A stretch of 64,000 nt of DNA from Acanthornis magna (taxonomy: Eukaryota; Chordata; Aves; Passeriformes; Acanthizidae). A program made the position numbers and the translations under genes. The stretch is taken from positions 22,169,501-22,233,500 of the forward strand of contig JAWUZG010000013.1 of assembly GCA_036785705.1 (NCBI GenBank), given 5' to 3'. Shown here in pieces: positions 1 through 12,400 of this stretch; position 1 is the first letter of the stretch, and every line of letters begins with the position of its first letter. The notes under the pieces were generated by a model, which did no database searches, had not been told where the DNA came from, and saw only the letters and a program-made list of their open reading frames with translations.

Positions 1-163
1 AACATCCAGTAACGGAGGCTTTTAGGAGAATTGTACATCTTGCACCTTCTGAGGGTCAGGAGTGACGCAGGCCGGGCGGGACGAGCCTTGGAGCATCCCA
101 GTCCGTGGGCAATGTCCCTGTCCTGGGGGCACTGGGGGCACTGGGGGGCACTGGCACAGGGGC

Positions 164-321
164 CACGTGACACGGGCGGAACACGTGATCCAGGAAGAAC
201 ACGTGACACGGGCGGAACACGTGACTGTGGCGGAAGCGCGTGTGCGGGGCGGACCCACGTGACGCGAGTGAAACCACGTGAGCCCGCGGTGCCGCCACGT
301 GACCGCGGGTGACACCACGTG
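164..321 (+). promoter_or_regulatory. Array of eight CACGTG E-boxes
   Basis: Perfect CACGTG palindromes start at 164, 182, 200, 218, 256, 275, 296 and 316. The first four are exactly 18 bp apart because they lie in four copies of an 18-bp unit that usually ends GGCGGAA. The last four are 19-21 bp apart apart from one 38-bp gap. Five of the eight are followed by AC (CACGTGAC), the form preferred by USF and TFE-type bHLH-Zip proteins; MYC/MAX also bind CACGTG. The array ends 27 bp before the GLRX3 ATG, so it overlaps the probable core promoter or 5' UTR. Regulation by these factors is inference. Confidence 0.8.
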
Positions 322-347
322 TCCCGAGTCTCTCCCCCGGCCGGGCC

Positions 348-415
348 ATGGCGGGCGCGGTGGCGGCCGCGGGCTCCGCCGAGCAGTTCCAGCAGCTGCT
401 GCAGCGCCCGGACAG
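348..415 (+). CDS. GLRX3: GLRX3 exon 1 (coding part)
   Basis: Encodes residues 1-22 and two bases of codon 23, beginning [14 protein letters not shown]. The donor is GACAG|GTGAG. The alanine-rich start and the EQFQQLL helix correspond to the N terminus of vertebrate GLRX3, which varies in length. Splicing leaves AG, completed by the first G of exon 2 to give R23. Confidence 0.93.
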
Positions 416-3400
416 GTGAGGGGCACCGGGGGGGTCCCGTTCCCCGAGGGCCATCCCGGGATCCCATCCCCGCCGTGCCATCCCAGATGTCCCATCCCCG
501 CGTCCCCTCCTTGGGTGCCATCCCGGTGTCCCCTCCCCCGGTGTCCCCTCCCCCGGTGTCCCCGCCCGGGGTCGCGCAGGGCTCCGCTCGGCACGGGCCG
601 GTGCTGCCGCAGCGCTCGGTGAAACCTGCGCGGGGACAGATAAAAAACGCCAAGAGAGAAACAAACCGAGCCCTGCATTGAGCGAAGGCTCGGTGTTTCC
701 AGGCCCCCATTGAGCAAAGGCTCGGGTTCGGCTCGGTGTTTCCAGCCCTGCATTGAGCAAAGGCTCGGGTTCGGCTCGGTATTTCCATCCCTGCATTGAG
801 CAAAGGCTCGGGTTCAGCTCGGGTTCGGCTCGGTGTTTCCAGCCCTGCATTGAGCAAAGGCTCGGGTTCGGCTCGGTGTTTCCAGCCCTGCATTGAGTAC
901 AGGCTCGGGTTCGGCTCGGGTTTGGCTTGGTGTTTCCATCCCTGCATTGAACAAAGGCTCGGGTTCGGCTCGGGTTCGGCTCGGGTTCGGCTCGGTGTTT
1001 CCATCCCTGCATTGAACAGAGGCTCGGGTTCGGCTCGGGTTCGGCTCGGGTTCAGCTCGGGTTCAGCTCGGGTTCGGCTCGGTGTTTCCAGCCCTGCACT
1101 GAACAGAGGCTCGGGTTCAGCTCGGGTTCGGCTCGGTATTTCCATCCCTGCATTGAACAGAGGCTCGGGTTCGGCTCGGTATTTCCAGCCCCGCATTGAA
1201 CAGAGGCTCGGGTTCAGCTCGGTGTTGGCTCGGTGTTTCCAGGCCCCCATTGAACAAAGGCTCGGGTTCGGCTCGGTATTTCCATCCCTGCATTGAGCAC
1301 AGGCTCGGGTTCGGCTCGGGTTCGGCTCGGGTTCGGCTCGGTGTTTCCAGCCCTGCATTGAGCAAAGGCTCGGGTTCGGCTCGGGTTCAGCTCGGGTTCG
1401 GCTCGGTATTCCCAGCCCCGCTTTGAACAGAGGCTCGGGTTCGGCTCGGGTTCGGCTCGGTGTTTCCATCCCTGCATTGAACAGAGGCTCGGGTTCGGCT
1501 CGGGTTTGGCTCGGGTTTGGCTCGGTGTTTCCATCCCTGCACTGAGCACAGGCTCGGGTTCGGCTCGGGTTCGGCTCGGTGTTTCCAGCCCTCCATTGAA
1601 CAGAGGCTCGGGTTCGGCTCGGGTTCAGCTCGGGTTCGGCTCGGTGTTCCCAGCCCTGCACTGAACAAAGGCTCGGGTTCAGCTCGGGTTCGGCTCGGTG
1701 TTTCCAGCCCTGCATTGAGCAAAGGCTCGGGTTCGGCTCGGGTTCAGCTCGGGTTCGGCTCGGTGTTTCCAGCCCTCCATTGAACAGAGGCTCGGGTTCA
1801 GCTCGGGTTCGGCTCGGTGTTTCCAGCCCCCCATTGAACAAAGGCTCGGGTTCGGCTCGGGTTCGGCTCGGGTTCGGCTCGGTGTTTCCAGCCCTGCATT
1901 GAACAAAGGCTCGGGTTCGGCTCGGGTTCGGCTCGGTGTTTCCAGCCCTGCATTGAACAAAGGCTCGGGTTCGGCTCGGGTTCGGCTCGCTGTTCCCAGC
2001 CCCGCGTTCCCCTGGCTCAGCAGCCGCAGGGGCCACCCTGCAGCAGCTCCTGCCGCAGGGAATTAGGGGCCAAATCGGCAGGAAAATGACATAAATAATA
2101 AATGCTGTGCACCAGAGCTGCCCTGCGAGCTGCGGCTGTTTGTCCGCCAGCCGCGGGAGGTGGCAGCAGAGCCATCAGGACACTGCAGTGGGACGGCAGC
2201 GTGTGCTTGTTTATTGACACAGAGCGCCTCTGAATTAATTATTCATCTCCTGCCCAGAGTTCTCATTCGTGTGGTTTTATGCTCTAACGATGAATAACAG
2301 AGCTCTGCTTTTCCTCCAGTCCTAGCCCGGTCTGGGCCCTGAAAGCCATCCGGGGACACGTTCCCATCCTGGGGTGCTCCAAGCCTGTCCAGCCTGGCCT
2401 GGAACAATTGCAGTGTCCTTCTCCAGTGTTCCTTGGACGAGTTTAACTTTGGGAGGGACGAGCTGCACTAATCACCTCTGTAATTGCAGATTTGTGGCTG
2501 CTTTACTGATTAAAGGAGGCTCCAAAAGGTGATGGAACGACCAGCATCAGTTCTTAAAGACAGCAGAAGGAAATGTTGTTAACTCTTGGTTATGGGGGAA
2601 AGAAAAAACAAAATTTCTTCAGCAATTTCTTGCTGCAGGACTTACACTTTCCTGTCGGGAATTGTCCTTCAGCTGGCTTATTTTGTAGGGACATTGCAGA
2701 GGAAACTCACGTGCCCAAATCAAAATGGCTTCAGGGATAAACACAATATTTTAAGGTTATTTTCAGCAAAACTCTCAGTAATTTTCTCATTGCCTTTGTC
2801 CATGGAACATGATTCATGTTTTTCTTTAAAGGAACTGATAATTTTATCCTTTTTTTTGGACCCAAGATGAGTTGATAGTTCTGATAACTCTTCCTCTGCT
2901 TCCTTTGAAAATGGCATTTATAATTACACTTTAATTTCATGGGGTTTCTTGTTTCAGAAAATTAACATTTCTTCCATCGAGTTATCAGTAAGTTTGTGTT
3001 GTAGAATAAGTGTAAATTTAAATGTTTAAAGAGAGAATTTGGGACTTGTCATGACCTTTTCGTTCCTGTCCCCTTTTATAGGTAATAATGAAGCTTTTAG
3101 AAATATCTTGGTTGAATGCAAGGATACTTTGTGTGGAGTTATTTAAGTGCATCATTTTGCTAGGTCTTTATTTTTTCTTAATGTTTTCAATTACTCTGGC
3201 TGTTTTTAAGGTTAAATGGAAGTGCTCAGAGGGCAGCTCAGTTGCAAAATTTGGGTTGTTCTGTGAATGAATTTAAAAGAAAATCAAAACCCAAAACAAC
3301 TTCAAAACCCATGGTGGAAATTAATTTAAAATAAGCTCTTCCCGCAGATAAAAATGAAATGTATTGCAGCTGGGTGTTGGTAAGGAAGGACCAGGCTCTG

Positions 3401-6400
3401 GTGGGATGAGGATTAAATAATCCTGAGATGATTTGTCCTCTGCTTTTCCTGAGTTCCCTCCCTGTGGTCAGGTGCGTCCTGCTGCGGACACTCAGTTCAA
3501 CTGAGGACTTGGGGAGAAAAGGAATGTTTTTCTATTGTTTTTCTACCAGAATTTTCTAGAATGTCATTGGGAAATGAAGTTTCTGAAAGCGTTCAGGGTG
3601 TGAGGTCAGGAACTGCTCCAGGGGGGATGTTGTGCTGCCCACGGAGCTGTCACAACTTACAGTGAACTTCCATTCTTTAGGAATAAAAGACGTTAGGTGG
3701 CTGCTCTGGGATGGGTGACTCGATTTCTCTGTTTTTCTAAACAAATTAATATTAGCACATTGTATCTTTAATTCCTTATTCCCATTCTCTGGTGGGTTTG
3801 ACCTCTGCAGAGGTGGAAGGTGGAATTGAAAATTGCAATATGTTGTCACTGTTGTCATCCCAGGCTGTTTGAGCCCATGGCAGCTGATACCCAGTGTGCT
3901 GGGATTTCTGCTCACACCTCTGACTTCTCCCCTTTAAATGCTGGGTAGACCCAATCCCAAGCATCCCAGGAAACCTGGAAGTTGGAGCTAATGAAAGCAG
4001 AAAAATAACATTATGCTGTCCTTTGTTTTGTGTTGCATTGCCTCAGCAGTGCTGGTTGAGTTTGGAATGTTCCCTGGCAAAGTCCTGCTTACACTTTTCA
4101 GGTTTTTATTATCCCAGGAAGGTGGTGGGGATGGTGGGGGTGAGTTTTTTGTGGCATCCCCACCCCTGGAGGTGCCCAGGGAAGGCCTGGCTGTGGCACT
4201 CAGTGCTCTGGGCTGGGGACAAAGGTGGGCATGGGCACCTGGATCGTCATCCTGGAGGTCTTTCCCTCCTCAGAGATTCCATGGTTGTGTTTATTTTTCC
4301 TTGGCCAGTTTTTAACAGGATTTTATCCAGTTTTTAAAAAGATTTTAACCTGTTATTTATAGGTTTTTTACCCATTTTAGCAGGTTTTTAACCAGTTTTT
4401 AACAGGATTTTAACCAGTTTTCACAGGCTTTTAACCTGTTTTTAACAGATTTTCAACCCCTTTTTGACCTGTTTTTAGGAGGTTTTTTACCAGTTTTTAA
4501 TTGGCTTTTAACCGGTTTTTAACCCATTTTTAACAAGTTTTTAACCCGTTTTTAACCCCTTTTTAACCTGTGCTTTCCCCCAGGTCCCTGGTGGTCGTGC
4601 ACTTCTGGGCGCCGTGGGCTCCGCAGTGCGCGCAGATGAACGAGGTGATGGCAGCGCTGGCCCAGGAGCACACCCAGGTCACCTTCGTCAAGGTGAGGGG
4701 ACAGCAGCGCCCTGGGGACACGGGGCAGCCGTGGGGGGGAGGGAAATACCCACACGAGGGGTGAGGTTTGTGTGGGAGTGCCCCTCAGCTCTGTCATCCC
4801 AGAGCTGCTGCCGTGCAGGGTGGGCTGGGCTGGGGCAGCCAGGGAATCCTGCCCTGCCCCTGGTGGGAAAGGACCCTAAAGCCACCCAGTGCCACCCTGC
4901 CCTGGGCAGGGACACCTGCCACCGTCCCAGGCTGCTCAGCCTCCGAGGTGTTCCTGCTGAAGGGATCTCAGGATCCCAGAGCTTTCCTGTGGCACTGAAA
5001 GAACCTTCGGGAAGGTGAACTCAGCCCATGCCATGTTTTGTGTCACTCTGCTCTGTGAGACCCTTTGTGAGATCCAGGGGCAAGGGGAAGGAACTCACTC
5101 ATCTGCACGCTGTTGGTCTGAAACCAAATTTCTCTCCTTAATGAGACACTTGTGGGGTGATGAGGGCAGGGAAAAATGGAGCAGCCAGCTGTGTGTGAGT
5201 ATTTTAGTTTAATTTCCTATAGACTTGAGCTGTGTGTGAGTATTTTAGTTTGCTTTCTTACAGCATTTAGCTGTGTGTGAGCATTGTAGTTTGATTTCCT
5301 ACAGACTTGAGCTGTGTGTGAGTATTTTAGTTTGCTTTCTTACAGCGTTTAGCTGTGTGTGAGAATTTTAGTTTGCTTTCTTACAGCCTTTAGCTGTGTG
5401 TGAGTATTTTAGTTTGATTTCTTGCAGCCTTTAGGCTGTGTGTGTGTTTTTTTCCATGATTCCTCTCTCAGTTGGTATTTGTAAAACAGGACAGAACTAT
5501 TTTAGTGGTATTTTAATATTTAGAGCTTCAAAAGACTAATTGTCAACATATTGCTAATTTAAGATGCTTAAATTTATCTAGAGTTTAGTAGATTTTAGTC
5601 AGCCCAACAAAGTCTGAAATCTCTCGGTTGCCTTTTTATTATTCATGTATTATTTATTTATGACCTTTATTATTCAGCTGTAATTTATTTTTTCATAACG
5701 AGGTTCCAAAGTCATCCAGGGCTGTAAAACCAAGATAGTGACACATCCTTCCCCCCACTTCCCTCCTCCCAATATTACTGGTGCTCTTGCTTGGAGAAAA
5801 TAAGCTACTGAAAGTCTTGGATGAATTATATTGATATATTTTTGGGGGGAGGAGCTCCTGAAGAGGAATATATTTGATTTTGGCAGTTCTTTGTGGCATT
5901 TTTTTATTCCAGAATAGCCAAACTGCCTTTGAATTGGCAAGAACTTATTATCTCCTCAGATGTTTGGTTGAAATGAGTGTGTTTATGTCCCACAAGATTT
6001 AAAACCAATATTTTGGGAAGTTGGGCCATTAAGAGCAAGTTCCTGAAATACGAAATTAAATCTGTTCTGTGTTATGTGGAACATAAGTATCCAAGCAGAA
6101 AAATTTACTGGGAAAGAAAATGAGCTGGAAGTCATCATTTGCCCCTGGAAAAAGAATCAATAATAGGAATTGCCTGTTCTCTTTCAATGATACATAAGCT
6201 CTGAGTTCAATTGAAGCTGAATATAAACTTTCATTTTACAGCTGTAGCTTCTCAGTTGATTCTGTTGGAGTGGGGATGCACAGAAGAAGGCTTGGGCTCA
6301 GTTTTGGTGCTCCAGGTTTGCTTCTGTAATTAGTGGGTTCATCAAGAGCCTGGGGGTGTTCAGCTGGAGAGGAGAAGGCTCCAGGGAGAGTTCAGAGCCC

Positions 6401-9400
6401 CTGGCAGGGCCTCAAGGGCTCCAGGAGAGCTGCAGAGGGACTGGGGACAAGGGACAGAGGGACAGGACACAGGGAATGGCTTCCCATGGCAGAGGGCAGG
6501 GATGGATGGGATTTTGGGAAGGAATTCCTCCAAATCCAAGGCAGTTAAATTTTCCCGGCAAATCGCTGAGTGATGACAGCGGGAGGAGCAGCAGGGCCAC
6601 GTTTGGCACTCAGCAGCCGTGCAGGAGTTAAAATCGAGTTCAGTAGGCGTCAGGAGCTCGTGGGTGAGCACCTCCTCCCCCTGCCCAGGGGGGTCTGCAG
6701 CAGGCTGTGCGTGGCAGGGCTGATGCAGAGCCCCCCAAGGAGCCAATGGAGCAAACAGCCAGCGCTGCCGGGGGCACAAACCCTCTGGGATCGTGATGTG
6801 ACTGGGGGCAGTGATTGATGGCTTTCAATATAGCACGAGCTGCATAGGATTGAAAATTTACTAGGTCAGGAGTGCACCAAAAATTTTATTCGCAGCCTCC
6901 GGGCGTCTTTTGAAATGTGCAACAAAATAAAAACCTCTGAACCTGTTCTGACACCGGGGAGGTTCGGTGGGTGCCACACCAGCCCTGAGAGTCTCATTTA
7001 AATGCAAATGTCTCCCAAACTTCAGCAGCGGATCCTGTTTAAATGTATAAAACAGGAAAACATGCCAGGCGGGATTGACACCCACGGTGAAACTTTAAAG
7101 AAGATTATGAAAATAATCCGGGCTTTTTCTTTTTTTTGTTTGGTTTTTAGCTGGAAGCTGAGGCTGTGCCTGAAGTATCTGAAAAATATGGAATTAGTTC
7201 TGTTCCAACGTTCTTGTTCTTTAAGGTAAGAGGAAGTGGATTTAAGAGGAAATGAATTTAAGAGAAAATGGATTTAAGAGAAAATAGAATCCATGTGGAC
7301 TCTTAATATTTATACTTTTGTAATACTCTACCAGAACCTTAAAACTTTCTCAGGGAGGAAACACCTTTGTAACTGATTGAAATCTATCCAGTGGAACCTA
7401 AAAATGGAGATGGAAATGGTTTTTGCACTATATATGGAATATTTCAGAGCTTCCTTAATTACTTTGGGATTCATACATAGTTTTAGCTGTTGTACTTTGG
7501 TTGAAAATTTTACAGCAATGTTTCTTTGTGTTGTAGTTGGGAAAAAACCCAGGTAAACATAGTAATAATAGAAATAATAATTCTGTTTGGGTTCTTTTTG
7601 CCTGTGATGATAAAATTTATAGTATTTTCTTTAGTAAGTATTTCTAGAGGCAAATTTGCTGCCATTAACACCATCAAAAAGATGTGAGCCTGGGGATACA
7701 GACCCTCACCTGAAAATCCAGGCTTCCCTGGGTGTGGTGCCTGGACAGGCTTACCTAAAACAGAGCTAGACAAAGTTAAGAGAATAAAAAGCAGATAAAT
7801 TTATTGAAGGCCTTGAAGGTGCATTCAGGGCAGACAGAGCCTACTTGAGAGGCTACACCCAAAATGGACACTGAGTCATGGGTTTTTCATATTTTGTAAG
7901 TTCTGTCCATTAACATATTGAGCCTTAATCCTCCAATTACACCTCAGGTGATGATGTCAATTACCCCAAGCTTGCTCTCCCCAATTCACTGTTGGTTACG
8001 TATTTTGCGGCTCAGAGGCAGCGAAATGGATCCTGAGCTTTAGAGGAATCATTTTGTCTAAAAGCTGCCAGGAGCAGAAGTTTCAGCACTCTGTGGAGTG
8101 CAGAGCCACACACTAAAACTCCAGCCACACGAAAAAGCTAAAACCCCAGGGCCTGAGGTGGGCTCAGCGCGGCGGTGGCCCAGCGCAGGCCGTGATCGCA
8201 GGCTGTGACCGCAGGCTGTGAGCACAGGCCGTGGCCCAGCGCAGGCCGTGAGCACAGGCCGTGGCCCAGCGCAGGCCGTGAGCACAGGCCGTGAGCGCAG
8301 GCCGTGACCACAGGCCGTGAGCGCAGGCCATGACCACAGGCCGTGGCCCAGTGCAGGCCGTGAGCACAGGCCGTGATCGCAGGCTGTGACCGTGAGCCGT
8401 GAGCACAGGCCGCGATCGCAGGCCGTGACTGCAGGCCGTAAACACAGGCCGCAATTGCAGGCCATGACCATGGGCCGTGACCACGGGCCGTGACCTCAGG
8501 CCATGAGCACAGGCCGCGATCGCAGGCCGTGACCTCAGGCCGTGACTGCAGGCCGTAAACACAGGCTGCAATTGCAGGCCATGACCGCAGGCCGTGACCA
8601 CGGGCCGTGAGTACAGGCCGTGACCGCAGGCCGTGACCCAGCGCAGGCCATGAGCGCAGGCCGTGACCCAGCGCAGGCCATGAGCGCAGGCCGTGACCCA
8701 GTGCAGGCCGTGACCGCAGGCCATGAGCACAGGCCGTGACCTCAGGCCGTGACCGCAGGCTGTGTTTATCCCCGCAGAACTCGCAGAAGGTGGACAGGCT
8801 GGACGGAGCGCACGCCCCGGAGCTGACGCAGAAGGTGCAGCGGCACGCGGCTGGCAATGCCCCCGTGCCCAGCCCTGGCACTGCCCAGCCCGAGCTGCAC
8901 GCTCGCCTCAGGAAGCTCATCAACGCCGCGCCCTGCATGCTCTTCATGAAGGGTTCTCCCAAGGAGCCCCGCTGTGGTGAGTGCTCCCCGCGGCTCTGCC
9001 GGTTCCGCGGCGTTGTCCCCGTCCTGATGTGTCCCCACGGTGCCCCGCTCGCCCTGAGGGGGTCACCATTCCCGGATGTGTCCCCACCGTTCCCTGATGT
9101 GTCCCCACGGTGCCCCACTCACCCCAAGGGGGTCACCGTTCCCTGATGTGTCCCCACGGTGCCCCACTCACCCCAAGGGGGTCACCGTTCCCTGATGTGT
9201 CCCCACGGTGCCCTGCTCGCCCTGAGGGGGTCACCATTCCTGGATGTGTCCCCATGGTGCCCTGCTCTCCCCAGGGGGGTCACCATTCCTGGATGTGTCC
9301 CCACCGTTCCGTGATGTGTCCCCACAGTGCCCTGCTCTCCCCAGGGGGGTCACCATTCCCAGATGTGTCCCCACCATTCCCTGATGTGTCCCCACGGTGC

Positions 9401-12400
9401 CCCGCTCGCCCTGAGGGGGTCACCATTCCCAGATGTGTCCCCACCGTTCCCTGATGTGTCCCCACAGTGCCCGGCTCGCCCTGGGGGGGTCATGGCAGTG
9501 CTGCCGTGTTGGTGTTGCCATAGTTCAGCTTTGGGAATGGAGTCAGGGACAAGGGGCTTTCGAAGGAGAATGGAATGGGTGACGTTATCCGTGAGCTGGG
9601 ACACTTTCCAGCGTTTATTCGTGGCAGGGACAGGGCTTGGAGCAGCCTGGGATGGTGGGAGGTAGCCCTGGGTTGGGTTTGGAGGTCCTTCCAACCCAAA
9701 CCATTCCATGGTTCCCTGTGGTTCTGCTACAGAGAAATGCCTTTTCTTCAGCTTCATTCTCTGAGCTCAGTGCTCACCGTTCAGTGCTCAGTCCCAGACT
9801 GATTGAAAGCGTTGCTCTGCATGGGAAGCTCATGAACAAACACTAAAAGACAGAATTTGAAGTACCCTGAAAATGCAGCTCTGTGTAGTTGTTGAAATTC
9901 AGGAGCTGAGTCGGTGGAATAAATGAGAGCATTTTCTTTAACTTCAGGTGGTTTTGGCAAATAAAGGAGCTGAGAGGACTGGCCTATATGAAGTAGGAAA
10001 GGATGCTCTTAGAGTAAAATAGTAGAAAATATTATAAAAGTCAAGTTTTAAACTAGTGAGAGCAGTAATAAATAAATAGTAGTAAATACCTAAACAGAAA
10101 TAAATGGGTTTTGGCCCTTTTATATTGATAGAGAAAAGAATAACACCCCGAGCTTTCTGGAGCTTGCTGTAGAGAAAAATGGCATTTTTGAGGTGCCTGA
10201 GGTGAGCAGAGCCATGAGAAGGCTCCGTTCAACCCCACATAATTCCCGTTTCTGTGCGCAGGGTTCAGCAAGCAGATGGTAGAGATCCTGAACAAGCACG
10301 GCGTTACCTTCAGCAGCTTTGACATTTTCTCCGACGAGGAAGTGCGGCAGGGGCTGAAAACCTTCTCCAACTGGCCCACCTACCCCCAGCTCTACGTGGC
10401 TGGCGAGCTCATCGGGGGCCTGGACATCGTCAAGGTCACACACTGCTATTTTCGGGGCTTTCGGGGTGCCCACGAGTGGCTTTTTCGTGCTTTTCCCATC
10501 TGATTTTTTGGTTTTTCCCCCCAATTTCCCCAGGAGCTCGAGGCGTCTGGAGAGCTCGACACGATCTGCCCCAAGGCGCAGAAGCTGGAGGACAGGTGGG
10601 TGGATTATATCCATTATATCCATTTTTGAGGTTTTCTCTCTCAGTTCATATAGGGGAAACCCCCTATGAATTCCTTCTTTCTCAAAAGTTGAGAAAGTTC
10701 TTTCTCAAGAATTTCTTTATTTATTTACAGAACTCCTGCAGTTGTTCAGTGTCCTCAAGGTTTTATACACTTAATGTAAAGCTGTTCTGGTCCAAAAGTC
10801 TTTACTTACATTTGTAGTTTAATTTTTGCTTTTAATCGGAATATATCTATATTTACAGGTTTCTGTATCTATAGATACATTTTTTGCTATATATAGAGAT
10901 ACAGATTCCTTCTTGTCTCCCCTTAAGAATTTATTCTTCAAAGATAATTTAATGCATTCCATTTCTATATGCTGATAAATAATAATCCCCCCATTCCAAA
11001 TTCTATGGATTTATTAATTCCTTTCAAACCTGTCCTGTGGCTTGGGTTACTTTACTTTGAAATTTTTTCACCGAGGCCACAAACCCCAATTAATGCCTTT
11101 TGCGGGGATTAAACTGGAGATAGAAATGGGATTGGCTCAGTGTGGCCTTTCAAAACTTCTTTTAGAAACTCTTTCAGCCCCTTTCTGTGCTTTTTAGGGA
11201 GTTTCTCAAAAACTAAATATTTTTATTCTTGACATCAGTTTGCAAACTTGCACAGGCAGCAACTTGATTGAATTTGGATGGAATTTTGTCCAATCTTTTT
11301 GGGGGGGGAAGAAGGGAGTGGGAAATGTCCTCTCCTTCCCGAAGGATAAATATCCTCTCCTTCCAAAAGGATTTTAATAGGTTAAGATTATTAAAGAAAT
11401 GTCTCCCTAAGAAGCAGCAGCACCTTTGGACCAGCTTTGGGAAGTTTTAATGCCATTTTTAACCAGCCTGGTCTATGGGGGATGGATTCCTGCTGGGAAT
11501 GGGATTCTCTGTAAGGTCCCTCCCAACCCCTCCCAGTGTGGAATTCCTGGGGTTTTATCCCTTTTATTTTTTCCTTCCCACTGTGGAATTCCTGGGGTTT
11601 TATCCCTTTTATTTTCCCTTCCCACTGTGGAATTCCTGGGTTTTATCACTGTAGCACTTTGTTTTCCTCTCCAAACAAAGTCTGGGATGCTAACCAAGCT
11701 GTTCCCTGGCTTTTTGTAGGCTGAAATCCTTGATAAACAAAGCTCCCGTGATGCTCTTCATGAAGGGAAGCAAACAGGTAATGTGGAGCATTCCAGAATA
11801 TATTGAATTTTAACCTTGCTTTTCCTTAATTCAACTTACTGCTGCTTGAAAAGGTATTTGTCTTTTTATTTGGTGTTTCTGTAAACCTCAGCACAAAATC
11901 CTTGTTTGATTACCTAATCAAACCTAATCAAAAGTCCCTGTTTGATTATTGCTGAATATTCAATATCTAAAAATTGCCAGGTGTTTTTTGTCTTGGCAGT
12001 GGGGATTAATTATTAATTATTAATTAATTCGAATTGGGAGTTGCTGTACTTGTTTATGTTTATTATGTGAGTGATGCCTCAAAATAAAGCACATTTATTC
12101 CATCAATCCATCAAAGGCAGGAGGTAAAGGATGGAGCAGGGATTAAGCAGTGGCTCCTCCAGCAAAAAAATTGGGAATTTTGCTCCACACTGCTGAAGTG
12201 CAGCTGCAGGATTTGGAATTTCTTGGACTAAACAGAGCAGAGCCATTTTAACATCTGTGCTTTCCATTTCAGATGGCAAAATGTGGCTTCAGCAAGCAAA
12301 TCATAGAAATCATGAACAACACGGGGTAGGCACCAGGGTTGGGAAGGCACTTTGGGGTTAAAAACAGCTTTTTTTAAAATAAAAAGGTTGGAAAATAGGA

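Larger units (their letters stand above)
60..620 (+). promoter_or_regulatory. GLRX3: CpG-rich promoter region of GLRX3
   Basis: This GC- and CpG-rich block surrounds the first coding exon and has GC-box-like GGGCGG sequences, including ones at about 174 and 210. There is no obvious TATA box near the start codon, which fits a CpG-island promoter of a housekeeping gene. The transcription start cannot be fixed from sequence. The 3' part (about 525-560) carries three short copies of a CCCTCCCCCGGTGTC-like unit inside intron 1. The promoter call is inference from composition and position. Confidence 0.75.

Noticed and set aside
31..312. 93-codon frame over the promoter
   Set aside because: It covers the E-box repeats and CpG island. 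The frame results from high GC and has no recognised domain.
8138..9118. 326-codon minus frame with HGLRSRP repeats
   Set aside because: It lies antisense to GLRX3 exon 4 and its flanking arrays, and is repeat-derived.
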